Assembly: GCF_004798705.1 (NCBI RefSeq)
Contig: NZ_CP039290.1
Span: 2,046,001-2,110,000, forward strand
Origin: Arthrobacter sp. PAMC25564
GTDB taxonomy: Bacteria > Actinomycetota > Actinomycetes > Actinomycetales > Micrococcaceae
DNA length: 64,000 nucleotides
Direction: 5' to 3'
Shown here: positions 54,156 through 63,464 of the stretch, piece after piece
How positions within the stretch are numbered: position 1 is the first letter of the stretch
How the letters are laid out: every line of letters begins with the position of its first letter
Position numbers and translations under genes: made by a program
Notes under the pieces: generated by a model
What the model was told of the DNA's origin: nothing
The model's database searches: none
What the model saw: the letters and a program-made list of their open reading frames with translations, nothing else

Positions 54156-54901
54156 TGATGACTGATCCCGAGGCCGCGATCGGCGTCCTGGCCACCGGCC
54201 TCGGCGTCGTCCGCGGTGTGCTCTTTGACATCGATGACACACTGGTGGACCTGGAGTTCGCCATGACGACGGCGCTGCGCGACGTCAGCGAGCACCTGCT
54301 GCCCGGCCTGGACCAGGCCGGGTGGGAGAAGTTCGGGCGGATCTTCACCCACGAGACCACCCACTTCTACGACCGCTACCTTGCCGGGGAGCTGAGCTTC
54401 AACGAACAACGCCTGCTCCGCGGCCGGGCCGCGCTGAGGCACTTCGGCGTCGAGCTCGAAGAGGGCGAGCAGGCGCACCACTGGGTCAGTTCCTACGCGA
54501 GCCTGCAGCATGGCTACATCCGGGCTTTCGACGACGTCACCCCGATGCTGGACGCGCTTGACGCCGCCGGCATTCCCTACGGTGCGGTGAGCAACAACGT
54601 CCATGACTACCAGCGGGTCAAGCTGGACGCGGCAGGGCTGGAGCGCATCCGCGTCCTTGTGGGCACCGACACCGTCGGGGCTGCGAAGCCGGAACCCGCC
54701 ATCTACCTTGAGGGTGTGCGGCGGCTGGGCACCGGCGCCGGCGAAACGCTGTATGTGGGGGACAACCTGCTCCTGGATGCTGAAGGCTCCACGGCGGCCG
54801 GCCTGCTGGGCGTCTGGCTCAACCGCGGCGGGGAACCGGCCCCGGGCTTTGCCGGGCGCGAGATCGGCTCCCTGCTGGAACTCCTGGCGGGCCGTGCCTA
54901 G
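54155..54901 (+). CDS. HAD family hydrolase
   Basis: 248 residues. Motif I VLFDIDDTLVDLE, motif II AVSNN, motif III KPEP and motif IV GDNLLLDAEGSTAAG. Probably a small-molecule phosphatase. The start overlaps the gltX stop (TGATG), so it is likely co-transcribed and co-translated. Confidence 0.93.
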   Translation: MMTDPEAAIGVLATGLGVVRGVLFDIDDTLVDLEFAMTTALRDVSEHLLPGLDQAGWEKFGRIFTHETTHFYDRYLAGELSFNEQRLLRGRAALRHFGVELEEGEQAHHWVSSYASLQHGYIRAFDDVTPMLDALDAAGIPYGAVSNNVHDYQRVKLDAAGLERIRVLVGTDTVGAAKPEPAIYLEGVRRLGTGAGETLYVGDNLLLDAEGSTAAGLLGVWLNRGGEPAPGFAGREIGSLLELLAGRA

Positions 54902-55490
54902 CTTTCTGGCCCAGTGCTGTGGCGCCGTCCCCGGAACCCTGGAGTCGGTGGTCCCGGTCAGGCTGTTCGCTGCCGGGGACTGGCCGGCCGGACTGCATTT
55001 TGTCGTCCTGAGGTCCGGGCTGGTGTTGTTGGCCGTGATCGTGGCGCTGACTCTCCGCAGCAGGATCCTCAAACGGGTCTGGGGGATGGGCTGGCGCCGC
55101 GCAGCAATAGCGTGCGGGGCCGGCGCAGTTGTCTTTTATGTGGTGTGGATCGTCTATCTGGGCGGAGTCATGCCTTCTGAGACGGTGGCGCGCAATTGGA
55201 ATGTGGCCTGGCTCGGATTGGATGGATTCGAAGGCCTCAGTGCCTTGTTCACGCTGCTGTTCCTGCTTCGACGCAGCCCTTATGCGGTGTTGACCACGGC
55301 CGCGTTCAGCACCAGTCTCTGCATCGACGCCTTGTTCGATGTCACAACTGCCGCTCCCGGCCTTCCGTTGGCCACGGCCATCCTTGAGGCCGTCCTCGTC
55401 GAGCTTCCCTTCGCAGTCCTTTCGGGGGCCCTTGCGCTCAAGCTCCTCAACGCCAGTGATCCTTCACGGCTGCCGGCGGCGACGGAGTAG
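54894..55490 (+). CDS. Multi-span membrane protein
   Basis: 198 residues from a GTG at 54894, overlapping the previous stop; the upstream part of the frame overlaps the HAD gene and is rejected. Four hydrophobic segments (SGLVLLAVIVALTL, AAIACGAGAVVFYVVWIVYLGGV, GLSALFTLLFLLRRSPYAVLTTAAFSTSL, AILEAVLVELPFAVLSGALAL). No family recognised. Confidence 0.7.
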   Translation: MPSFLAQCCGAVPGTLESVVPVRLFAAGDWPAGLHFVVLRSGLVLLAVIVALTLRSRILKRVWGMGWRRAAIACGAGAVVFYVVWIVYLGGVMPSETVARNWNVAWLGLDGFEGLSALFTLLFLLRRSPYAVLTTAAFSTSLCIDALFDVTTAAPGLPLATAILEAVLVELPFAVLSGALALKLLNASDPSRLPAATE

Positions 55491-55605
55491 ACGACGAAGT
55501 AAACGCCGGACGCATGGCCGGACGTTGAGCCGGCACCCAGTATTCGCTCAGTTTTTTGCACTTTACTTGGGGCGTTAACCCTTTGCATTCTTGAGGAGAT
55601 ATTAC

Positions 55606-55986
55606 GTGAAGCAGGACGCATTCCAAGACCGGGCCGCAGCTCCGTCATCCGACCCCCGCCCGACCCCGGAGACAGCCCCCACGGCGCCGCTGCTTCAGGC
55701 GGATCCCCCGGCACGCTACGCCCCGGCAGGGCCGGTGAAGAGGAAGTGGTGGACCTTGCCGAAGATCCTGGTGGCGGCGGTCGTTGCGGTACTGCTTGCC
55801 GGGGGCGGAGGGGGCGTCATCGGATATTCGATGGGAAAGTCCGACGCCACCCGCCAGTTCGCGCAGAGGCTTCAGAACGGCCGGCCCAACGGTGCCAACG
55901 GGCAGGCGCGCCGCAGTCCGGGCACCGGCCAGAACCAAGTCCAGCCGACGGCACCCGGCACCCCGGGAAGCAATGGCAACCTGTAG
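55606..55986 (+). CDS. Single-span membrane protein with Gly-rich linker
   Basis: 126 residues from GTG at 55606, preceded by GAGGAG. Cytoplasmic Pro-rich N-terminus, one segment (WTLPKILVAAVVAVLLAGGGGGVIGYS) and an outside Gly/Asn/Gln-rich tail. No known domain. Confidence 0.7.
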   Translation: MKQDAFQDRAAAPSSDPRPTPETAPTAPLLQADPPARYAPAGPVKRKWWTLPKILVAAVVAVLLAGGGGGVIGYSMGKSDATRQFAQRLQNGRPNGANGQARRSPGTGQNQVQPTAPGTPGSNGNL

Positions 55987-56056
55987 GCCAGCACGCAACG
56001 TTGCGCCGGTGGGCTGTGAAACGGCACGGGCCCCGGGGGCAATCATGCTGTTGCCT

Positions 56057-56911
56057 TCAGCGTGCCAACCGGCCCAGCAGCGCCGCAGCGATGCTGATCA
56101 TGGCGATTGCGGAAATGAGAAGCACCGCGAAATCGAGGGGTAAATTGGCGGGGGTACCGATGAGCAGTCCGCGGAGGGCATCTACTTCATAACCGAGCGG
56201 GTTGGCCTGGTTGAGTCCCTGCAACCAGCCGGGCATGAGGCTCACCGGGTACAGCGCATTCGAAGCGAAGAACAGGGGCATCGTGATCGCTTGACCGATT
56301 CCCATGACGCGCTCCCTGCTCAGGACCAGTCCCGCGACGGTGATGGAGAGGCAACAGAAAAAGGCCGATCCGAGGACGACGAAACCTGCAGTCGCGAGCA
56401 ACCTGAGAGGGTCAGCGGTCAGCGCGACTCCCAGCAGGGCTGCGAGCACCAGCACGACGACAGCCTGGACCAGCGCGCGCATTCCGGAAGCAAACGCCTT
56501 TCCTGCCACCAGGGCCGCCCTGGGTGTGGGAGTGACCAACAGCTTGGCCAGGATTCCGGCGTCGCGGTCCCAGATGATCTGGATGCCATAGAAGATGGCA
56601 ACGAACAGGGCAGACTGAGCCAAAATGCCGGGGGCCAGATAGTCAAGATAGGGCACGTTGCCTGTCGGGATGGCCCTTAGGCGGGTGAATGTTTCCCCGA
56701 AGATCAACAGCCAGAGGGCCGGCTGGATGGCACGGATCAGCAGCTCAGTGGGGTCGTGCCTCATCTTTTGCAGTTCGACAGCGCACATGGTGACTACCCG
56801 GGAGCCGAGCAGCGCAGCGGGCTGCAGGAAGGGGAGGCGGCCGCCGGGGTGCCTGCCCCTTCCCCGGGATCCAGCCGGGTCCGGACGGGTTTCACTCCGC
56901 ATTCTTGCCAT
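56057..56911 (-). CDS. ABC-2 type permease (DrrB-like)
   Basis: 284 residues from the ATG at 56911 (MARMRSETRPDPAG). About six membrane segments, with QPALWLLIFGETFTRLRAI, APGILAQSALFVAIFYGIQIIWDRDAGILAKLLVTPTPRAALVAGKAFASGMRA, which is the DrrB signature region. Overlaps the ATPase gene by 20 bases. Exports a drug or lipid. Confidence 0.88.
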   Translation of the reverse strand: MARMRSETRPDPAGSRGRGRHPGGRLPFLQPAALLGSRVVTMCAVELQKMRHDPTELLIRAIQPALWLLIFGETFTRLRAIPTGNVPYLDYLAPGILAQSALFVAIFYGIQIIWDRDAGILAKLLVTPTPRAALVAGKAFASGMRALVQAVVVLVLAALLGVALTADPLRLLATAGFVVLGSAFFCCLSITVAGLVLSRERVMGIGQAITMPLFFASNALYPVSLMPGWLQGLNQANPLGYEVDALRGLLIGTPANLPLDFAVLLISAIAMISIAAALLGRLAR

Positions 56912-57680
56912 GCCGGTGTTCCTCCGGGTGGACGGTGCCAAGGCCGGCTCCGGTGGAGGCCAGGAAGACGTCGTCAAGGGTGGCTTCGGGCCCGAGGCCC
57001 CGTTTAAGTTCGGCGGGCGTGCCGAGACCGTGGATGAGGCCGTGGTGCATCATGGCGATCCGGTCGCAGTGTTGATCGGCCTCGTCCATGTAATGGGTGG
57101 TCACCAGCACCGTCATCCCGGTCCTGGACCGCACATCCTGGATCCGGCCCCAGACGGCGGCGCGTCCGATCGGGTCCAGGCCGATGGTCGGCTCATCGAG
57201 TATAAGGAGCCGCGGCGCGCTGACCAGGGCCTGGGCCAGCTCCAGTCGACGGACCATCCCGCCGGAGAGGGTGTTCGCCCTCTGGTCAGCGACCTCGGCC
57301 AGTCCGACGGAGTCCAAAGCGGAACCGACCACACGGCGCCGTTCCCTTCGCGGCACGTCGAACAGCCGCGCGAAGAGGGCGACGTTTTCCCTCGCCGTGA
57401 GGTCGGCGTCGGCCGAAGGCTGCTGCGGCACATAACCGATCAGGCGCCGCACCTGGAGCTTGTGCCTGGCTACGTCGACGCCGAACACCTCGATCGAGCC
57501 GATCCTGGTATTCAGAAGAGTGGTGATCATGCGGATGATCGTGGTCTTTCCGGCCCCGTTCGGTCCGAGCAACCCGAAGATCGTTCCCGCCTCCACGTCA
57601 AGATCCACCCCGCCTACGGCGACAGTGCTTCCGAAGCTGTACCTTACGTTTCTGCACCGGACTGCAGCGACTGTTTCCAT
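56892..57680 (-). CDS. ABC-2 type transporter ATP-binding protein (DrrA-like)
   Basis: 262 residues from ATG at 57680 (METVAAVRCRNVRYSFGS). Walker A LLGPNGAGKTTI, LSGGMVRRLELAQALV, Walker B LLILDEPTIGLDP, and the daunorubicin-resistance type C-terminus (HHGLIHGLGTPAELK). Works with the overlapping permease. The TTG at 57752 upstream is a weaker start. Confidence 0.92.
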   Translation of the reverse strand: METVAAVRCRNVRYSFGSTVAVGGVDLDVEAGTIFGLLGPNGAGKTTIIRMITTLLNTRIGSIEVFGVDVARHKLQVRRLIGYVPQQPSADADLTARENVALFARLFDVPRRERRRVVGSALDSVGLAEVADQRANTLSGGMVRRLELAQALVSAPRLLILDEPTIGLDPIGRAAVWGRIQDVRSRTGMTVLVTTHYMDEADQHCDRIAMMHHGLIHGLGTPAELKRGLGPEATLDDVFLASTGAGLGTVHPEEHRHGKNAE

Positions 57681-57815
57681 GTTGGCCCACTTTCCGAAAG
57701 CCGCCACTACGTTTCCAGCCTTCCCTCGCGCCGCTTCACCGGCCAGTGTCAAAGGTCCCGTCCGTGGCCGCCATGACTGCGCCCTCCCACAGTCTTCGGA
57801 TAATCAGTTCGGCGC

Positions 57816-59204
57816 CTACTTTCCTTCCAGTACGTGGCGCCGGTTCCTGAGGACCAGAAAAGCAGCGACGGAGCCCAGTCCCAGCGCGCCCACGAGCCCC
57901 AGCGCCGTTGCCGCGTCGGACTGCCCGACCACGTTCGACGGCGAGACCGCGGCGGCGGAGGAGTACAGGGTGCCGGTACCGTCCGCGATCCGGGCGTTGC
58001 CGTCCGCCAGCTTGTCCGCGCCCGTGGCCAGCTGCAAGGATCCGGATGCCAGCTTGGTGTTGCCCGCAGAGAGCTCTGACGCACCGGAGGCGAGGGCCTG
58101 GGAGCCGGTGAGCAGGCCGGGATTGGTGGGATCACCGGGATCGCCCTTGATGCCGGCGTTCAGCGCTACCGTGCCGTCGGCCAGCCGGGAGCTGCCCTCG
58201 GTCATCGTGGCGGCGGCCTTGAGCAGGCCGGGGTGTTCGGGATCCCCGGGGACCCCGTCCATGCCGATGCGGATCTTGGAGGTGCCGTCCGCGAGGAGCT
58301 GGGTGCCCAGCACAACACCGGGGCTGTTGGGGTCCCGGCTGTTGAGCTTGCCGGCCAGGGTGGCGAAGCCCGCCGTCAGCTTCCCCGTCCCCGCATGCAG
58401 CTGGGCGGCTCCGGCCTGCAGCCGGACCGCGCCGCCCTGCAACCGGGTCGCACCGGCGTCCAGCTTCTGCGCACCGGCTGCGATCCTGGCGATCTTGTCC
58501 TTGACGACGGCCAGGGGGACCAGCCCCTGCACCGGGTCTGAGGCCGCAGCCTGCAGCAGCTCCAGCGCCTGCGCGAGGGCCGCGGTACCCGTTCCTGCCT
58601 CGGGGTCACTGTTGGCGCCCCGGTAGCCCTTGAGTTGGGCGGTGCCGGCCGCCAGCTCACCGGTTCCGTCGGCGAGCTGGGCCGCGCCGCCGTCGAGCCT
58701 GGTGGCGCCGTCGGCCAGGTTGTTTTCGGCATTTCCCGCAGCGGTGGGTGTCAGTGCTGCGGAGAGCTGGACGGCTCCGGCAGCGAGCTTCCGGGCGCCG
58801 TCGTCGGCCTTGTACACCCCGGGGGCGAGCTTGCTGTTGACATCTGTTGCAATCCTGACGGCGCCTTCGGCCAGCTTGCCCGCGCCGTCCTGCAGCTTGT
58901 CGGCGCCGGGCGCAAGCTTGTCACTGATGCCAGCGTGGATCTTTTCCGCGCCGGCGGACAGTCTGCCCGCGCCGGTATCGGCCTGGCCCGCACCGGTGGC
59001 GAGTTTGCCGGCGCCGTCCCTGAGCTGTTCGGCGCCGGCGGATGCCTGGCCGGCTCCTTCCTTGAGTTTGGCCGAGCCCTCCGTGATGCGTCCGGTAACG
59101 AGGGTGTAGAAGCCCAACAGTGCGATAAGCAGCAGGGCAAGGATGGCGATGGCGAGATGTTGGGTAGGGGTCCGGGTCTTGCTGGCGGCACGACTCTGTG
59201 ACAC
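57816..59204 (-). CDS. Membrane protein with Leu-X-X-Gly heptad repeats
   Basis: 462 residues from GTG at 59204 with GAGAGG upstream. N-terminal membrane segment (LAIAILALLLIALLGFY), C-terminal one (ATALGLVGALGLGSVAAFLVL), and between them dozens of A-G-x-x-L-x-x-G repeats (GAGKLATGAGQADTGAGRLSAGA) as in YhgE/Pip-related proteins. These long helical proteins accompany ABC exporters and envelope genes. Role unknown. Confidence 0.85.
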   Translation of the reverse strand: MSQSRAASKTRTPTQHLAIAILALLLIALLGFYTLVTGRITEGSAKLKEGAGQASAGAEQLRDGAGKLATGAGQADTGAGRLSAGAEKIHAGISDKLAPGADKLQDGAGKLAEGAVRIATDVNSKLAPGVYKADDGARKLAAGAVQLSAALTPTAAGNAENNLADGATRLDGGAAQLADGTGELAAGTAQLKGYRGANSDPEAGTGTAALAQALELLQAAASDPVQGLVPLAVVKDKIARIAAGAQKLDAGATRLQGGAVRLQAGAAQLHAGTGKLTAGFATLAGKLNSRDPNSPGVVLGTQLLADGTSKIRIGMDGVPGDPEHPGLLKAAATMTEGSSRLADGTVALNAGIKGDPGDPTNPGLLTGSQALASGASELSAGNTKLASGSLQLATGADKLADGNARIADGTGTLYSSAAAVSPSNVVGQSDAATALGLVGALGLGSVAAFLVLRNRRHVLEGK

Positions 59205-59551
59205 GGATGGTTCCTCTCGACGGTCCTGCCGGCAACGGTTCTGCTGCCGGCCACCCCCAAAGTGTGGTGTGGCTAACATTCGGAAATAAGCGCAATGCCG
59301 CCCGCAGCGGGGTGGGGGAGGGGTTGTTACTCATTGGTAACTTACCGAGCGTAAACTTTCCGGCACCGGGTTGGCAAGGGTCTTCCGGGTGCGGCGCCGG
59401 GTGCGGGGTGATGCCGGTGGCCCGCTGGGCCGCGTACGGCCGGATCAAACCGCCGATTTGTGCGCGGCTAAACTCTCGGGTAAAGTAATTACTCGTGCTG
59501 AGGCGCCGGGAGCGCTGGTTTAGACCTGCGGATCCGGCCCGAAAGTTCCAT
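59205..59551. other. Intergenic region before tRNA-Gln with promoter-like element
   Basis: About 350 bases. TTGTGC at 59458-59463 and TAAAGT at 59481-59486 with 17-base spacing are a plausible promoter for tRNA-Gln. A small dyad gttac-gtaac (59326-59341) lies upstream of the divergent membrane gene. Nothing else seen. Confidence 0.5.
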
Positions 59552-59623
59552 TGGGATATGGTGTAATTGGCAACACTACGGTTTCTGGTACCGTCATTCT
59601 AGGTTCGAGTCCTGGTATCCCAG
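59552..59623 (+). tRNA. tRNA-Gln(CTG)
   Basis: 72-base cloverleaf: acceptor TGGGATA with TATCCCA, anticodon loop containing CTG, T arm CTAGG-TTCGAGT-CCTGG. No encoded CCA. Confidence 0.93.
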
Positions 59624-59752
59624 CTCTGAAATCCGCGGAATTCCGCGGCTGATCAGGGGTTTTGAACCGGCTCGTCCGATTTGAAACACTTGCTGAGTGT
59701 ATGAAATAATCACTTGGCTTGGACAGCAGAAATGCCGTCCTGGAAAGTACGC

Positions 59753-59825
59753 GGCCCCATCGTATAGCGGCCTAGTACGCTGCCCTCTCACGGCGGTAAC
59801 GCGGGTTCGAATCCCGCTGGGGTCA
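59753..59825 (+). tRNA. tRNA-Glu(CTC)
   Basis: 73-base cloverleaf: acceptor GGCCCCA with TGGGGTC, anticodon stem-loop around CTC, T arm GCGGG-TTCGAAT-CCCGC. No encoded CCA. Follows tRNA-Gln in the same direction. Confidence 0.93.
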
Positions 59826-59960
59826 CAGCTGAAGCGGTCCCGGGCATTGAGCCCGGGGCCGTTTCCCGTTTCCGGGACAGTTGCCCGGAACTGGAACAGT
59901 CCGGCAGCCGGCGGCCGCACAGCCGGCGCCCCGGCCGCGCCCAACTGGCATGATGAAGCT

Positions 59961-61415
59961 GTGAGCCCCAAAGAGACCCCCGGGAACCAGCCGCCGGCAC
60001 CGCGGTCAAACGCCGCCGTCGAACTGCTGCAAGCCGTCCACCGGGACCTCGCCGCGACGGCCTTGCCGCTGGCCCTCCCCGGCGCGGACGCCGCGCGGCT
60101 GGATATCCGCAATGCTCTCGCCCAGCTCGATGACTACATCCTGCCCCGGTTCCGCAGCCTTGACGCACCCTTGCTCGCCGTCGTCGGAGGCTCCACCGGC
60201 GCCGGGAAATCGACCCTGGTCAACGGGCTGGTGGGGCACACCGTCACCCGGGCCGGGGCCATCCGGCCCACCACCCGCCACAGCCCCTCCTGCTGCACCA
60301 CCCCGACGACGCGGGCTGGTTCGAGGGCCGGCGCGTCCTGCCGGGCCTGAGCCGGATCCGCGGTACGGTGCTGGACGCACCGCCGCCACCCCCACCGGGC
60401 GGGACTGCCCCGGGGCCGGTGCCGTCTCCTCCCTCGTGCTGCTCGCCGACACGGCGGTGCCCCCGGGAATCGCGCTGCTGGACGCTCCCGACGTCGACTC
60501 CATCTCCGATGACAACCGGAAGCTGGCCGGCCAACTGCTGGCGGCGGCCGACCTGTGGATCTTTGTCACCACGGCCAACCGCTACGCCGACGGCGTCCCC
60601 TGGCGGCTGCTGTTGGACGCTGCCTCCCGCGACATCATGGTGGCCGTCGTGCTGGACCGGGTCCCGCCCGCAGCCGAGGCCGAAGTCAGCGCCGACCTGC
60701 AGACCATGCTCGGCCGTGGGGGCCTCGGCGCAGCGCGGCTTTTCGTGGTGCTGGAAGCCGCCCTGGACGCGACGGGGATGCTGCCGCCTGCCGCCGTCGA
60801 GCCGTTGCAGCTCTGGCTCCGGGAACTCGCGGCCGATGCCGCCGGACGGGCGGACATCGCCCGGCGGACCCTCAACGGCACGGTAAAGGCGCTGGGCAAC
60901 CGGGTCGGGGCCGTGGCGCAGGCGGCGGACGCCCAGCGTCGCGCAGCCGAGGTCCTCGCGACGGATACCGGCGACGCGTACCGGGACGGCGTTGCAAGGA
61001 TTCTGGAGGCCACCCGCGACGGCGCGCTCCTGCGGGGCGAAGTGCTGGCGCGCTGGCAGGACTTCGTCGGCACCGGGGAGTTCTTCCGGGCCCTGGAACA
61101 GAACATCGGGCGCCTCCGGGACCGCATGGGCGCCTTCTTCCGGGGCGAGACGACGCCCGCGGTCCGGGTGGAAACCGCGATTGAAACCGGGCTGCAGGCC
61201 GTGATCATCGATGAAGCCGCCAACGCCGCGGAGCGGACCGACCAGCGGTGGCGTTCCGATCCGGCCGGCCGGCAACTGTTGGGTGGCGATGACCTGTCCG
61301 GAACATCCGCGGGCTTCGGCGACAGGGTGGCCGGCGAAATCCGGGCACGGCAGGGGAGCCTGATGGAACTCATCCGGACCGAGGGGCAGGGCAAACGCCC
61401 CCAGGCCCGGTGGCT
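59961..61415 (+). pseudogene. Dynamin-like GTPase, frameshifted and cut by an IS
   Basis: A GTG at 59961 opens VSPKETPGNQPPAPRSNAAVELLQA with the P-loop VVGGSTGAGKSTLVNGLVGHTVTRAG. Coding then moves through two frame changes: near 60281 to LLLHHPDDAGWFEGRRVLPGLSRIRG, and near 60400 to SSLVLLADTAVPPGIALLDAPDVDSISDDNRKLAGQLLAAADLWIFVTTANRYAD (G-domain motifs DAPDVDS and TTANRYAD). It ends at RWLS near 61408, where IS sequence begins. The C-terminal domain is lost. Relatives are large GTPases seen in actinobacteria. Confidence 0.8.
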
Positions 61416-61439
61416 GTCCTTATGGTGTTGTCGGGTGGT

Positions 61440-61640
61440 TCCGTGGCCGTTGTAGGGTCGTGGCTACCCGGGGGAGGCGGGTATGGCTTTGGTTGCTGTG
61501 CCGGACGGGCTCGTGACGGCTTCGAAGGATTGGCCGCCCGCCGCCCCGCGATGACCCGACCGCTGATTGAGAGACGCGACATGATCGCCGGATAAGGACA
61601 CGACGGCGCGGTTATCTGCCGGGTTCGACCCGTACGACAG
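61440..61640 (+). ncRNA. Possible IS110 bridge RNA region
   Basis: The non-coding left end holds pairing stretches such as acccg...cgggt near 61464-61480 and other GC-rich stems. In IS110 relatives this region makes a bridge RNA with target and donor loops. Here only position and family support it; limits are arbitrary. Confidence 0.35.
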
Positions 61641-61653
61641 ATTGGAGGCTGTT

Positions 61654-62859
61654 TTGGCGAAATTGTGGGCCGGTATCGATGCTGGCAAAGCCCATCATCA
61701 CTGCGTCGTGATCGACGCCGAGGGAACCCGGCTGCTCTCGCAAAAATACCCAACGATGAACCGGCCCTGCTGGAGCTCATCGCCATCGTCCTGAAACTCG
61801 CCGGACGGGGATGAGGTTATCTGGGCGACGGATTTGAACCACGGCGGCCCGGCGCTGCTGATAGCGATGCTCGTCGCCCACGGCCAGGACATCCTCTACA
61901 TCCCGGGCCGGATCGTCCATCACGCCTCCAAGCTTTACCGCGGAGAGGGCAAAACGGACGCGAAAGACGCTGCCGTGATAGCGGATCAGGCCAGGATGCG
62001 CCGGGATCTGCAGCCGCTGCGGGCAGGGGATGAGACCAGTACCGGGCTGCGGATCCTCACCGCCCGGCGGGCGGACAAATCCGCGGACCGGGTCCGGGCG
62101 ATCAACCGGCTGCAGGCCCAGCTGCTCGAATACTTCCCGGCGCTGGAGCGGGCCTTTGACTACAGCCGCTCCAAAGCAGCACTGCTGCTGCTCACCAGAC
62201 ACCGCACCCCGGACGGGATCCGCCGCACCGGCCAGGCCAGGCTGCAGGCGTGGCTGAAGAAACAAGGGGCCCGATCCTCCGCCGCGGTCGCCCGGGCCGC
62301 CGTGGACGCGGCGAAATCCCAGCACACCACCGTGCCCGCGCAGCACCTCGGGGAGCTGATCGTCGCCGCCCTCGCACAGGAGATCATCACCCTGGACAAG
62401 GAACTGGCCGACCTCGATGCCCTGATCGGCGAGAAGGTCACCGAACACCGGCACACCGCGTCCCTGCTCAGCATGCCCGGCTTCGGACCCGTCCTGGTCG
62501 CTGAGTTCCTCGGCGCCACCGGCGGAGACCTCGCCATCTTTCAAACCGCGGACCGCTTCGCCGGCGTCGCCGGACTCGCCCCGGCGCCCCGGGACTCCGG
62601 CAGGATCACCGGCAACCACCACCGCCCCCGCCGCTACGACCGGCGGCTCCTGCGCGTGTTCTATTTGTCCGGGCTCTCCGCCCTGAAATCCTGCCCGGCC
62701 TCCCGGAGGTACTACGACCGAAAACGCACCGAAGGCAAAACCCACATCCAGGCCATGCTGTCCCTGGCCCGGCGCCGCCTGAACGTCCTCTGGGCCATGC
62801 TCCGCGACGGCACCACCTACACGCCGGTCCCGGCGACGGCAGCGCGGTTTGCCGCCTGA
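61654..62859 (+). pseudogene. IS110 transposase, with two indels
   Basis: From the TTG at 61654 with TTGGAGG upstream: AKLWAGIDAGKAHHHCVVIDAEG (RuvC-like catalytic Asp). The frame changes at about 61742 (continuing IPNDEPALLELIAIVLKLAGR) and back near 61803, after which the long frame runs from DLNHGGPALLIAMLVAHGQ through SMPGFGPVLVAEFLGATGG and GLAPAPRDSGRITGN (Ser) to the stop. One base seems lost and one gained, both near short homopolymers. Shorter products would lack the N-terminal catalytic part. Confidence 0.85.
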
Positions 62860-62980
62860 TCCGCCTCGGGCAGCAAACGTCATCGGGGATCATCGGTGTT
62901 CCGCGCTTCCGGGCTTCTTAGCGCTGCAGGGATGTTGCCGAGGTCTCCTGTGGGGACTGATGCTGGCGTCGGCTAAGGAA

Positions 62981-63463
62981 TCACGACTCTCGTGCGCTTG
63001 GTTTTTCCTCATCAAGGGCATAGAGGCTGACGACACGCCCTGTAAAGGGGACAAACCAGGAGGATAGATCGAGATTAGCCATACCAAGGTGTGCGTAGTC
63101 GGGGTCGCTGGCGATGCCGTCCAGCGACGGGTCGTAGAGCGTTTCATGATCTAAGTCCTCGAACAGAGAGTCCTCGGCCCAGGATCGCCAGTTACTAGCC
63201 AGAGGCAGTTCCGGGTACAGCTCGCCGAGCGTCTCGACGCCGTCGAGGACCAGTCGAAGGGCTATTTCCTGGGCAACGCAGGTTGGAGACCGGAAACCTG
63301 CAACGAAGGAAGTGCCAAGGTCCACGGTTACGGTCAGGAACTTCTGCGCGAAAAGTGCGTTGTAGCGGGTTCGGTACAACGGAGGGAGATCATCGATCCG
63401 AAGAGTCTCGCTGACCGAACCAGACTCCCGGAGTACGCAGATGTCATCGTACGCAGATGTCAT
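62981..63463 (-). pseudogene. C-terminal half of a split hypothetical gene
   Basis: 160 codons if read from ATG at 63463 (MTSAYDDICVLRESGSVSETL). It is the continuation of the frame at 63444-63971 after one copy of a 16-bp repeat is removed. Contains LPPLYRTRYNALFAQKFLTVTVDLG and DLSSWFVPFTGRVVSLYALDEE. No family recognised. Confidence 0.7.
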
Positions 63464-63464
63464 C
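63433..63464. repeat. Exact 16-bp tandem duplication that splits a gene
   Basis: gtacgcagatgtcatc occurs at 63433-63448 and again at 63449-63464. On the coding (minus) strand the first copy reads DDICV then R-stop; with one copy the frame runs on as DDICVLRESG. Since 16 is not a multiple of three, gaining or losing a copy switches the frame. Confidence 0.9.

Larger units (their letters stand above)
61410..62950 (+). mobile_element. IS110-family insertion sequence (approximate limits)
   Basis: A DEDD-type transposase with about 240 bases of non-coding left end and about 90 bases of right end. The left limit is where the GTPase reading frame loses homology-like coding (near 61410); the right limit is not defined. 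IS110 elements have no clear inverted repeats and usually encode a bridge RNA in the non-coding left end, which may be here. Confidence 0.75.

Noticed and set aside
52413..54242. Minus-strand frame opposite gltX
   Set aside because: gltX is certain; the antisense frame crosses the gltX/HAD boundary and lacks a plausible protein pattern.
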